NCBI GenBank assembly: GCA_964487845.1
Contig: CAZASK010000010.1
Coordinates: 1-54,347, forward strand
DNA from: CAZASK01 sp964487845
Lineage (GTDB): Bacteria > Chlamydiota > Chlamydiia > Chlamydiales > FEN-1388
DNA: 54,347 nt
Direction: 5' to 3'
The position numbers and the translations under genes are program-made. This document shows, piece by piece, positions 25,831 to 35,300 of this stretch. The notes below the pieces were generated by a model. That model was given only the letters and a program-made list of their open reading frames with translations. It was not told the origin of the DNA and ran no database searches. Each line of letters starts with the position of its first letter. Position 1 is the stretch's first letter.

Positions 25831-26656
25831 CTGTCATCCGCGCGCCATAAGAAAGATACCATCCCAGAAGAGCCTTTTGCAGCATCAACCCCCACAAAGG
25901 AAGTGTAGCTATAAGCTGCGGCACATACCCTATAAGAAGAATTCCCACCATGCCTGTAAGAAAATATATTTTTTCAAAAGAGGGCCTCTGCTCACCAATA
26001 CTAGGCATCATGCTCCCAATCTGAACGCCTAATAACAGTGCCGCATAGATGGCCGCCAATCGTACAGGTAAGGCTATGAATACAAGCCACGGAGTAAGGA
26101 AAGCTATACTCCATATTATTCTACGAGAGCGTGTCTGCAGCACGCTCTCTATATAAGGCAGCGCGCGGCAGAACAAGAGAAGCTGTACAACACCAAAAAA
26201 AAGCCCCCCTACTATATCTGAAAAAAAGTGCATTCCAAGATAGACACGTGAAAGGCAGATAAGTGCAATATACAAGAACACTGCTACCCACACAGCCTTT
26301 TTTTTCAGACGAAGTGCTATCAAGCCAAATATACTCACAGCCGCTTGAGCTGCCCCACTCGGGAATCCATAGCTCGAGGCAGTAATAATTGCTATCTGAG
26401 GGCTTACGTGACCAGGTCGTGGCAAGGAAAAACAGTCTTTCAAGAGCATATTACTTACAAAGGTGAGCATACTTATATAGAAAATCTGGCGACCCAATTT
26501 CTCCCCGAGCGAAAACCAAATAACGGCTACCAATAGTATATAAAATGGTCCGGTATCGAAAAAATTCAAGAATATAAAAAACTGATCAAGAAACGCACTT
26601 CGCAAAAACTGAAGTGCATGTATAAGCGAAAGCTCATACTGATGAATGAGGTGCAT
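25799..26656 (-). CDS. PAP2 superfamily membrane phosphatase with altered motif 2
   Basis: A 285-residue polytopic protein. Motif 1 is KDCFSLPRP (KX6RP) and motif 3 is SRVYLGMHFFSD (SRX5HX3D), both intact. Motif 2, normally PSGH, reads PSGA, so the acid/base His is replaced by Ala. PAP2 enzymes dephosphorylate phosphatidic acid, undecaprenyl pyrophosphate or related lipids; with this substitution catalysis could be lost or altered. It overlaps the end of the DUF2156 gene by 23 bp, implying coupled expression. Confidence 0.8.
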   Translation of the reverse strand: MHLIHQYELSLIHALQFLRSAFLDQFFIFLNFFDTGPFYILLVAVIWFSLGEKLGRQIFYISMLTFVSNMLLKDCFSLPRPGHVSPQIAIITASSYGFPSGAAQAAVSIFGLIALRLKKKAVWVAVFLYIALICLSRVYLGMHFFSDIVGGLFFGVVQLLLFCRALPYIESVLQTRSRRIIWSIAFLTPWLVFIALPVRLAAIYAALLLGVQIGSMMPSIGEQRPSFEKIYFLTGMVGILLIGYVPQLIATLPLWGLMLQKALLGWYLSYGARMTAMAVSPSSSS

Positions 26657-27494
26657 GAAAGGTAATTCTCATTTTATGGAGCATATGATGGGGAATATAT
26701 GATTTTTTCGACTGACGCAAGCCTGGCATGCCCATATCTTGCTCCCAATTCAAGTACAGACAGCTACTAGGCAAGGCGCATGCATATTCTTGATACATAT
26801 ATTGATAGATCCCTTTATAGCGAACGTCTGCCTTTGCAAAGTGGAGCACGCAAGTAGAACTCGTTATCTGCTCGCTAATTATAAGACCGACAGGCTTTTT
26901 ATCCACAGAATATACACTTCCCTGTAATCCGAGTTGTGAGTACAAGCGAATCGCTTCAAGGCATGGCTCGACATCAGCATGTTGCTGCTCGTGCTCTGCC
27001 CATGTATTGAGAAGAGAAAATGCCATTTCTTGTGCACTTTGAAGAGAGGCCTTTTCTATCTGATATAACGATCGGCATTGGGTTGCCAAATTTCTTCTGC
27101 TGGCACGGTGACGTCCATGATAGGTTTGGATATCATGCAGAGAAAAAATATAATCGCTATCAGCTTCACTATAGCTAGCAAAGCATCCCTTTTCTTGTAG
27201 TTTGAATGCCCATGGTTGAGGGACAGGATAGATCATATCAACAGATGAAAGCAACGATTGCAAGAACTCAACATCTTCATCTGAGATATCATAGAGAGGC
27301 ATATAATATTTTTTCTTATCATAGTTCACTCCATATACATACAACCGCTTCTCTATTTCGCACAGCCTATGCTGATGTTCGCGTCTGAATAAGAATAAAT
27401 TAGCAAAAGAGAACTCCGAAAGATCAAGGTTCAGTTGCTTACATCTCGTTTGAATGCGGTCAAGATCATCTAAGTCAAGAATATTGTGAGTCAT
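26634..27494 (-). CDS. DUF2156 (phosphatidylglycerol lysyltransferase C-terminal-like) protein
   Basis: A 286-residue soluble protein with the DUF2156 GNAT-like fold. FANLFLFRREH near residues 29-39, and a C-terminal LYLNWEQDMGMPGLRQSKKSYIP, are the usual conserved blocks. Related domains transfer amino acids to lipids (MprF), but stand-alone DUF2156 proteins are not well characterised. The ATG at 27494 sits immediately after the T-run of a terminator hairpin and has no Shine-Dalgarno. Either it is leaderless or translation starts elsewhere. It shares an operon with the PAP2 gene. Confidence 0.82.
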   Translation of the reverse strand: MTHNILDLDDLDRIQTRCKQLNLDLSEFSFANLFLFRREHQHRLCEIEKRLYVYGVNYDKKKYYMPLYDISDEDVEFLQSLLSSVDMIYPVPQPWAFKLQEKGCFASYSEADSDYIFSLHDIQTYHGRHRASRRNLATQCRSLYQIEKASLQSAQEMAFSLLNTWAEHEQQHADVEPCLEAIRLYSQLGLQGSVYSVDKKPVGLIISEQITSSTCVLHFAKADVRYKGIYQYMYQEYACALPSSCLYLNWEQDMGMPGLRQSKKSYIPHHMLHKMRITFHAPHSSV

Positions 27495-27522
27495 AAAAAA
27501 AGCGCATCCTTTGAAGATGCGC
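27495..27522 (-). terminator. Rho-independent terminator between DUF378 and DUF2156 genes
   Basis: On the minus strand a 7-bp stem GCGCATC/GATGCGC with a 7-nt loop (27502-27522) is followed by seven T (27495-27501). It terminates the DUF378 transcript 29 bp after its stop. Its T-run touches the ATG of the next gene. Confidence 0.85.
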
Positions 27523-27551
27523 CTCCAATAATTTGGATATTGAGCTACTGA

Positions 27552-27761
27552 TTACCGGCATGAACAACGGTTGTGAATGCCTTTCCAGCAAAAAATCGTG
27601 TATACCGCAGAGAATGCAACGAGTGTATACACAAGTTTTGCAAGTGCAGTACCTACGCCGCAGAACATAGCAACAAGGTCACAATCTGCCCACGCTACAA
27701 ATCCCCAGTTCAGCCCACCTATAATCAACAGTAATGAAAACAATAAATCGAAAAATTTCAT
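27552..27761 (-). CDS. DUF378 family small membrane protein
   Basis: 69 residues with two transmembrane helices (about 5-22 and 38-58). LLIIGGLNWGFVAW is the DUF378/YuzA signature, and a Cys-rich end (CWKGIHNRCSCR) follows the second helix. Function is not known in any organism I can name. AAGGAG lies 7-12 nt before the ATG at 27761. It has its own terminator. Confidence 0.85.
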   Translation of the reverse strand: MKFFDLLFSLLLIIGGLNWGFVAWADCDLVAMFCGVGTALAKLVYTLVAFSAVYTIFCWKGIHNRCSCR

Positions 27762-27838
27762 ACCTTATTTCTCCTTAAGAAAATTTTGATCACACTCTAT
27801 CAATATTTTTTTTAGAGAAATTTGTCCAGAACTTTTGA

Positions 27839-28057
27839 TTACTTATTGTTATTTTCTGATTCTTCATCCATTTCGCTATTGTCCAGCGGAATAGCAAAAA
27901 CGTCCGATTTATCTGCTTCATCATGTAAAGGAGCCACCTCTGTTTTCTTTGGAGCAGCTTGAGAAGGCTTTGTAGAGGCTGTTGCAGCATTCCCTACACA
28001 AGGACATGATGCAAGAGCAATAATGGCTAATGCCAACATAGCGATACACTGATTCAT
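27839..28057 (-). CDS. Small putative lipoprotein
   Basis: 72 residues. A hydrophobic signal sequence ends in a possible lipobox LASC (Cys18), though cleavage after GNA (about residue 24) is an alternative. The mature part is short, rich in Ala, Lys, Pro, Asp and Glu, and ends in an acidic Asn-rich tail. No family is recognised. AGAGGTG precedes the start. Confidence 0.6.
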   Translation of the reverse strand: MNQCIAMLALAIIALASCPCVGNAATASTKPSQAAPKKTEVAPLHDEADKSDVFAIPLDNSEMDEESENNNK

Positions 28058-28163
28058 AATACACCTCTGGTTAATAAAGGATCACTTGTACCTGATTTTG
28101 CACACTCTGTCAAGATCATGTAAACAATTGATTTTTTTTCGCAAAGTGAATTTCGCAAGAAGC

Positions 28164-28517
28164 CTATTTTTCGAACTTTTTCGCAACATCAAGAACGCTC
28201 GTCTTGATATTTTTTTCAAATAACCGCTTACATTTTATATCACTTTTCACTAACTGCCTGAGCTCAGGACTCATTTTTATTAATATATTCTGTACTCTTG
28301 CTGGTTTTCTATGATGCGCTGGGCCTTTCCAATCGAATAAACAGGAAATTGCAACTTTATATTGTGGAAGAAAGGAAATTGCTGACTCCATCAACCACTG
28401 TACATCTCCCCGCTCAGTCACTTTTGTTTTTCTGCTATAGAATGAATTTAAAAGCACTTCTTTTTGTGCTTTATTATCACTCATTACATACACCAACTCG
28501 ATTACATTGATATTCAT
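28164..28517 (-). CDS. Hypothetical protein
   Basis: 117 residues, basic, with no signal peptide, membrane helix or recognised domain. The second half is Lys-rich and helical (SPELRQLVKSDIKCKRLFEKNIK). The frame is open for 25 more codons upstream, but ATG 28517 is preceded by AGAGGA at a good distance, so it is used. It is divergent from the HMG-CoA reductase gene. Confidence 0.55.
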   Translation of the reverse strand: MNINVIELVYVMSDNKAQKEVLLNSFYSRKTKVTERGDVQWLMESAISFLPQYKVAISCLFDWKGPAHHRKPARVQNILIKMSPELRQLVKSDIKCKRLFEKNIKTSVLDVAKKFEK

Positions 28518-28613
28518 ACTTCCTCTTACATTACAATGCATAAAAACATTTCTTGATAACCGCAAAAAACAACACTTGCGTTTGATTTGCAATCACGTTA
28601 TACGAATGATCCT

Positions 28614-29660
28614 ATGAGAAAAGACACACCAATTATGGCACAGATTCCCTTATTATGGGTAGGGCCAGTACAGATTACAGGCGAGCTCAACGAGAGCGTA
28701 GAGGTCCCTCTTGCCACTTTTGAATCTCCTCTCTGGGACTCTTGCGAAAGAGGAATGAAAGTGGCCAATAAAAGCGGCGGCATTCAAGTGACCATCTTGC
28801 ATGAAAGCATGACTAGATCGCTTCTCTTCGAAACATCAAGCGCCAAGCAAGCAAAAAAGATCGCTGACCATATACTCTCTATAAAATGTCAACTCGCATC
28901 TCGATGCGAAGCTACAAGCAGACACCTTCGCTTTATAGATCTGCACATACAAATCGTAGCAAAATTACTGTATGTCAGACTCAGCTTTACTACTCATGAC
29001 GCCTCAGGACATAACATGACAACAATAGCGGCACAAGCCGCTTGTGACTGGCTATTAGAAACAATAGACGATCTTCGCTATGTCTCTATTTCTGGAAATA
29101 TCTGCTGTGATAAAAAAGTCTCTTGCATAAATGGCATTTTAGGAAGAGGGAAATCAGTAGTTGCCGAAGTAGTCATTCCAAGAAAAATCTGTCAATGCTA
29201 CCTAAAATGCACCCCGGAAGAAATCGTCAACCTCAATATAAAGAAAAATTTTGTAGGCTCTTTAGTTGCTGGCAGCATACGTTCTGCCAATGCTCATTTT
29301 GCTAATATGCTCTTAGCTTTGTATCTTGCTACAGGCCAAGATGGGGCAAATATTGTTGAGGGCTCTCAAGGGATCACCTACTGTGAAATTCTTGATGATA
29401 AGCTCTATTTCTCCGTTTCACTCCCCAACTTGATTGTCGGCACTGTAGGAAACGGGAAAAACACGCCTTTTGTACAAGAAATCTTAGACAAGCTTGGCTG
29501 CCTACATTCACGCCATCCGGGCCATAATGCCAGGAGGCTCGCTGCGATTTGTGCTTGTTGCGTACTTGCAGGTGAGCTTTCTTTACTAGCTGCGCAAGTT
29601 ACTCCACAAACACTTATTGACACTCATATTCGTATAGAAAGAAAAAAGGAGAGGAAATGA
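28614..29660 (+). CDS. Hydroxymethylglutaryl-CoA reductase
   Basis: Reduces HMG-CoA to mevalonate, the committed step of the mevalonate route. All four catalytic residues can be placed: Glu37 in PLATFESPLW, Lys167 in CCDKKVSC, Asp243 in ATGQDGANIVEGSQG and His304 in PGHNARRLA. SLPNLIVGTVGNGK is the NADP-binding-type loop, and the overall pattern resembles class I enzymes. No N-terminal membrane anchor is present, so it is soluble. ATG 28614 is used; ATG 28635 is also possible and neither has a good Shine-Dalgarno. It overlaps the HMG-CoA synthase gene by 4 bp. Confidence 0.9.
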   Translation: MRKDTPIMAQIPLLWVGPVQITGELNESVEVPLATFESPLWDSCERGMKVANKSGGIQVTILHESMTRSLLFETSSAKQAKKIADHILSIKCQLASRCEATSRHLRFIDLHIQIVAKLLYVRLSFTTHDASGHNMTTIAAQAACDWLLETIDDLRYVSISGNICCDKKVSCINGILGRGKSVVAEVVIPRKICQCYLKCTPEEIVNLNIKKNFVGSLVAGSIRSANAHFANMLLALYLATGQDGANIVEGSQGITYCEILDDKLYFSVSLPNLIVGTVGNGKNTPFVQEILDKLGCLHSRHPGHNARRLAAICACCVLAGELSLLAAQVTPQTLIDTHIRIERKKERK

Positions 29661-30817
29661 TCATTCCAACAGGTATTGATAAAATAAGTTTTTACTCACC
29701 ACGCTATTACCTGCCTCTTCGATCTTTGTCACTTGCGAGAAACCAAGATGCTGATAAATATATCAAAGGGTTAGGACAAGAAGAAATGGCAATTTGCCCT
29801 CCCAGCGAAGATATTATTTCGATGGGAGCCAATGCTGCTCATCAGATATTACAAGATGAAGATCTTTCTGCAATTGAGATCCTCCTTTTTGCAACTGAAA
29901 CCTCGGTTGACCAATCAAAATCTGCTGGAACGTGGGTGCACAACCTCTTAGGTCTATCAAAACAATGCCGTGTTGTTGAAATAAAACAAGCTTGTTATGC
30001 CGCTACAGCAGCTATTCAACTTGCTCAATTATTTCTACGAGAAAATCCACAGAAAAAAGCTCTGATTATAGCAGCAGACATTGCAAAATATGGCCTCAAC
30101 ACACCAGGAGAGCCCACACAAGGAGCTGGCGCTTGTGCCATACTACTCTCTACATTTCCACGCATTCTCATGATTGAACCTGAATATGGTATATATACAG
30201 ACCATGTCATGGATTTTTGGCGTCCCAACTACTTAGAAGAGGGATTAGTCGATGGAAAATATTCTATAAAAGTCTACCTCAAAGCTCTTGAAGAGAGCTG
30301 GAATGAGTACAAGAAAAAATCGAGACGTTCTTTTTCGGATATACGAAAAATGTGTTATCACCTTCCATTTACAAAAATGGCCCTAAAAGCTCATGAGAAA
30401 CTATGTAGCCTCTGCCAACACACTCCTCATGAAAAAGAGCTGGAAGATAGCTGTGTATATGGAAAGCGAGTTGGCAACTGTTATACAGCCTCTTTATATA
30501 TCAGCCTTATTTCCTTACTGGATCATTGTAAAGAGGATCTATCTCACGCAAGAATTGGCCTATTCAGCTATGGATCTGGCTGTATGGCTGAATTTTTTAC
30601 AGCTATTGTGCAACCAGGATATCAAGAAGTTCGCTATGCTGACCATCAAGCCATGCTGGATTCTAGACAGTGCATATCGGTTGCAGAATATGAAGCATTG
30701 TACAATATCCACATTCCCCATGATGGCACACCATACACTGTACCTTCATACAGCAACGGCCGCTACAGCTTAGTCGGAATTGAAGATCATAAGCGCCTCT
30801 ATGGTTCACGTAAATAA
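29657..30817 (+). CDS. mvaS: Hydroxymethylglutaryl-CoA synthase
   Basis: Condenses acetyl-CoA with acetoacetyl-CoA to HMG-CoA. The 386-residue thiolase-fold protein has Glu81 in FATETSVDQSKS, nucleophile Cys113 in KQACYAATAAI and His235 in CYHLPFTKMA, matching the Glu/Cys/His triad of bacterial enzymes. GAGACAILLS and YGSGCMAEFF are further conserved loops. GGAGAGG precedes the ATG, which overlaps the reductase stop as ATGA. The two enzymes together carry acetyl units to mevalonate. Downstream kinases are not in this window. Confidence 0.93.
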   Translation: MIIPTGIDKISFYSPRYYLPLRSLSLARNQDADKYIKGLGQEEMAICPPSEDIISMGANAAHQILQDEDLSAIEILLFATETSVDQSKSAGTWVHNLLGLSKQCRVVEIKQACYAATAAIQLAQLFLRENPQKKALIIAADIAKYGLNTPGEPTQGAGACAILLSTFPRILMIEPEYGIYTDHVMDFWRPNYLEEGLVDGKYSIKVYLKALEESWNEYKKKSRRSFSDIRKMCYHLPFTKMALKAHEKLCSLCQHTPHEKELEDSCVYGKRVGNCYTASLYISLISLLDHCKEDLSHARIGLFSYGSGCMAEFFTAIVQPGYQEVRYADHQAMLDSRQCISVAEYEALYNIHIPHDGTPYTVPSYSNGRYSLVGIEDHKRLYGSRK

Positions 30818-30914
30818 AACTTGAATTTTAACAAATAATATTCCAAAAAGAAACTTGCAGAGAAGCAACTATGCTTCTTCATTTAATTTTGTCATACTCT
30901 ATGGAGGTTCCACT

Positions 30915-31490
30915 ATGAACAGACTTCAACAAGCTGTCTTCAAGACATGTGCAGCAACCCTGTTTTCTTGCGCAGCTCTTTTTTCTCCGTTATCATCTCT
31001 TTCCGCCGACAGCATCGAATGGCCACAAATCAGACTCGATAATACTGGTAATACACTCGCCGTCTGGGATGTTGCAACAAACGCAGGATCTCACTATATT
31101 GACTTTTCATACAAGCCAAACGGCGGGTCGTGGAGTGAACCAAATACCATTTCTACAAATGGCATTGATTCCTACTACCCCACTGTTGTCATGAATCCTA
31201 GCGGAGACGCCGTAGCAGCTTGGCTGATAACCGATCCCGTTTGGAGCATTACCTCTATTTGTGTATCTCAATATACTCAATCCACAGGAACTTGGTCATC
31301 ACCTGCAGTTTTATCATCTAGCAATGAACTCGTTGATCAAAACTATGACTTGCGTATAGACGACGCTGGCAATATTGTTCTCATCTGGAAATCATATTTA
31401 ATTAGCTCAGGAACAAATGCTATTTTAAGCAGCTCTTCTTCCATAGGAAACAGCTGGACAACTCCTACTACTATTACTTCGGTAAACTAA
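30915..31490 (+). CDS. Secreted protein with Asp-box-like repeats (paralogue 1)
   Basis: 191 residues with a signal peptide (about 1-31, LSA before DSIEW). The mature part has three imperfect repeats of the form D-(N/D)-x-G-N-x-x-A-V/L-W followed by WS(S/E)P or W(T)TP, as in LDNTGNTLAVWD, MNPSGDAVAAWL and IDDAGNIVLIWK. This resembles the BNR/Asp-box-like strands of beta-propellers, but three repeats are too few for a closed propeller. GGAGG lies upstream of ATG 30915. It is a close relative of the gene at 31720. Function unknown. Confidence 0.72.
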   Translation: MNRLQQAVFKTCAATLFSCAALFSPLSSLSADSIEWPQIRLDNTGNTLAVWDVATNAGSHYIDFSYKPNGGSWSEPNTISTNGIDSYYPTVVMNPSGDAVAAWLITDPVWSITSICVSQYTQSTGTWSSPAVLSSSNELVDQNYDLRIDDAGNIVLIWKSYLISSGTNAILSSSSSIGNSWTTPTTITSVN

Positions 31491-31719
31491 CTCCCACCCC
31501 CTCTTTTCTCAAAGAGGGGCCCTCTCTCAATAAATACATTGGCACCAACTATTGCATTTAATCAGCGATCCTGCGATGTATTACCGGAAATCTTGTACAA
31601 GATGATGAGTACATCATCTGTATAGGAACAAGAGTGATATAGCGATGATATAACGCTAAGCACTCTTTATTCCCATTTTTCTATCCTGGAAAAATGGGCT
31701 CATACTAAAGGAGCGTATT
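31491..31719 (+). promoter_or_regulatory. Intergenic region with three hairpins between the two paralogues
   Basis: There is no gene here. A 9-bp stem CCCCTCTTT/AAAGAGGGG (31498-31519) follows the first paralogue and may end its transcript. AGATGATG/CATCATCT (31600-31619) is an 8-bp hairpin. CCCATTTTT/AAAAATGGG (31672-31680 and 31690-31698) lies just before the AAAGGAG site of the second paralogue and could influence its translation. A promoter for the second gene probably lies between them. Confidence 0.5.
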
Positions 31720-32277
31720 ATGAAAACAATTCAATCTTCTTACAAAAATTTTATTTGCCTTGCGGGCATATTTTTTTTTAGTCAGTCTCTATCCGCCACA
31801 AACTCAATAGAAAATATTTCTACTTGCATTGACAATGCAGGCACCTGTATTGCGATATGGGAATATCAACAAGACGATATACGTTCTATTCAGACAACTA
31901 TCCGTGATTTTCATCAAAGTTTTTCTGCACCAACGACTCTTTCAGAAGACGGAATCGATTCATTTTCTCCATTACTTATCATGAATAGCGCAGGAGATGC
32001 AGCCGCTATCTGGCTAGGCATCAGCTCTTCCCTTGGCATTACTTCAATCTATGGAGCTACTCGTCCGATGAATGGACATTGGGGTAATATCACTCGTATT
32101 TCATCGGCAAATGAGCTTGTTGATCCAGCATCCGTTACCATCTCGATGAATCAACAAGGAATAATAGCCACATCATGGACAGCCCAGCTCTTAGATCAAG
32201 GAGTGATCAGTATCAACAGCTCTACTGCATCTACAGTCAGCGGATGGAGCACTCCTGTTCAAATTACTTCAGAGTAA
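31720..32277 (+). CDS. Secreted protein with Asp-box-like repeats (paralogue 2)
   Basis: 185 residues, with a signal peptide (about 1-26, LSA before TNSIEN). Repeats IDNAGTCIAIWE, MNSAGDAAAIWL and MNQQGIIATSWT align with those of the upstream gene, and both end with a short Thr/Ser-rich strand (TPVQITSE against TPTTITSV). AAAGGAG is 5-6 nt before the ATG. Tandem duplication followed by divergence is the simplest origin. It is convergent with the giant collagen-like gene. Confidence 0.72.
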   Translation: MKTIQSSYKNFICLAGIFFFSQSLSATNSIENISTCIDNAGTCIAIWEYQQDDIRSIQTTIRDFHQSFSAPTTLSEDGIDSFSPLLIMNSAGDAAAIWLGISSSLGITSIYGATRPMNGHWGNITRISSANELVDPASVTISMNQQGIIATSWTAQLLDQGVISINSSTASTVSGWSTPVQITSE

Positions 32278-32308
32278 TTCTCTTTTCGGGTGTTGTGACA
32301 ACACCCTG

Positions 32309-35300
32309 TTAACCTAATCGAATAATGGTAATATATGCGTTCATATCAGTAGAAGTACCACCACCTTGTACCGTAACCGCGGAAGAGCCATTATTTACGA
32401 GAGATAATGTATCCCCAGACGTTAAACTTAAAATAGCCGATCCTGTCATAAATTGTCCTGTTGACCCCCTGCTGTCAATTTGAGTGGCGGTATTTACGGT
32501 CGAATTTACTTTTAGCGCAAATTTTGCACCCGCTGTCGTTGGTGTAAGTCCATATATGATGAGGTATACTCCCGTAGTTGCCACAGTGGCAACACCAGTA
32601 GTTGTATTGTATGAGATACTACTTCCTGATGGCGTTACATGGGAACCTGAACAAATCATCGCAGCTCCAGCAGAAACTGTATCTGGTCCATATGAATACA
32701 TAGACAAATACTCGAACGCTGCAGCAGGCCCTGTCGCTCCAGTAGCGCCAGCAACTCCTGTGGCACCAGTCGCTCCAGTAGCGCCAGCAACTCCTGTGGC
32801 ACCAGTGGCCCCTGTAGCTCCTGTAGCACCAGTAGCACCTGTTACACCTGAAGATCCAGTAGCACCCGTAGCACCCGTGACACCATTGGCTCTCTGCGCC
32901 CAAAAAGTAAGCCCTGTTATAGTTTGAGTAGCAGATGTAGTGTTTGATTTAGCTTGCAGGGTAATATATCCTGTGCTGGTCATATTGACCAAAAATGTTC
33001 TCGAAATCAAGTTAATATCTGTATCACCAGATAAAAGGTTACTGCCATTAATTACATTCCCGCTGCTAGCAGCTTGGATTTCAAATCGATTTGTGCTAGA
33101 CGATGTTGTGCAATATCCTGAAAAGCCTACAAGATAATACCCAGTTTGATTGATGTACAATTTTTCTGTATTTGTTGCTGTGCTGTGATCGAGCACGGTC
33201 GAGTTATTTTTGATATCGTCTGTATCGAATGTAATATCTGTAAACGACGCTCCAGAGACGGTATACGCTGTTGATCTTCTTATTTGAATCACTGCAATAT
33301 CTGATAATACACCAGTAGCTCCTGTTGCACCAGTGGCTCCCGTAGATCCAGTCGATCCTGTAGCGCCTGTAGCACCAGTAGCGCCTGCGGACCCAGTAGC
33401 ACCTGTTGATCCTGTTGAACCAGTGGCTCCCACCGAGCCTGCAACACCGACATTCCATGCTGCATAGGTACCTGATCCTCCTGTGTTATCAGCATTGACC
33501 GTCAACGTGGTGCCAGAAATGGCAGTGATCACACCTTCGAAGAAGTTCGATGTCCCTGAACTATAAGCGCAACGAATACGCTCTCCTACTGACAATGCGC
33601 CAACTTGGTTTACAACTACCGTTTTACTTCCTGTTCCTATCGTAACCGATGAGGTTGAGGTAATACCATTATAGCCAGCACCTGTTGATCCTGTAGCACC
33701 GGTAGCGCCTGTTGCACCCGTAGCACCTGTAGCACCGGTCGCTCCTGTAGATCCAGTCGATCCTGTTGACCCAGTCGATCCGACAGAACCGGATACTGTC
33801 ACATTCCACGTCGTATAAGTACCAGAGCCGCTTGCATTGTCTGCATTAATAGTAAGTGTTGTTCCAGAAATTGCTGTGATCACACCTTCAAAGAAATTCG
33901 ATATTCCAGAAGCATAAGCACAACGCACCCTCGTGCCAACAACCAATGCACCAATTTGGTTCACAGAAACAGTTTTAGTACCTGTGCCGATTGTATTTGA
34001 GGTTGTAGAAGTAATGCCATCAAAACCAGCTCCTGTGGCTCCTGTTGATCCTGTCGCTCCTGTTGCTCCTGTGGCTCCTGTCGCTCCTGTTGCTCCTGTT
34101 GCACCTGTTGCACCAGTAACACCTATCGAACCTACAGATCCAGCAACACTTACGGTCCATGATGTGTATGTTCCTGATCCACCACTATTGTCCGCGCTGA
34201 TTGTCAAAGTGGTTCCCGATATTGCCGTAATCACACCCTCAAAAAAGTTAGATGTGCCAGAAGTATACGCACAGCGAACTCTTGTTCCAACAGCTAATGC
34301 TCCTACTTGATTCACAGCAACTGTTTTCGTTCCAGTTCCTATTACAAGTGATGATGTTGAGGTAATATTGTCATAACCCGCACCTGTAGCCCCTGTTGAT
34401 CCTGCAGCTCCCGTAGCACCTGTTGCACCAGTAGCTCCTGTACTTCCAGTAGCACCTGTCGCTCCAACAGAGCCAACTACTGTCACATTCCAGGAAGTAT
34501 AGGTTCCAGAACCTCCTGTATTATCCGCACTTACAGTGAGTGTCGTTCCCGATATGGCTGTAATGACACCTTCAAAGAAGTTTGAAGGTGTTGTTGTATA
34601 AGCGAATCGAGCTCTTGTTCCTACCACTAATGCGCCAACCTGATTCACGACTACCGTTTTTGTTCCTGTTCCTATCGCAAGAGATGATGTAGATGTGATG
34701 CCGTCATAACCAGCACCGGTTGCTCCGGTTGCGCCTGTAGATCCAGTAGCGCCAGTAGCTCCCGTTGCACCAGTAGCTCCTGTAGATCCTGTTGCCCCGG
34801 TCGCACCAACAGAGCCAGCCACGCTAATCGTCCATAGAGCATGCGTTCCAGAGCCACCTGTATTGTCTGAGCTAATAGTCAGCGTGGTTCCTGATATGGT
34901 TGTGATCACACCTTCAAAGAAATTAGACGTTCCTGAGCTAGATGCCACCCGGACCCTTGTTCCCACAGCTAAGGCGCCAACCTGGTTAACTGAAACAGTT
35001 CGAGAGCCTGTTCCGATTGTAAGTGATGATGTCGATGTGATGCCATCATAGCCAGCGCCTGTTGCTCCTGTAGCACCGGTAGATCCTGTAGCACCGGTAG
35101 CACCTGTGGATCCTGTAGCACCTGTTGCTCCTGTCGCTCCTGTAGCACCGGTAGATCCTGTAGCTCCAACAGATCCCGTAACACTTACTATCCATGATGC
35201 ATATGTTCCCGAACCTCCGATGGTGTCTGCGCTTACTGTAAGAGTGGTGCCAGAGATTGCTGTAATGATACCATCAAAAAAGTTAGATGGACCTGATGCA

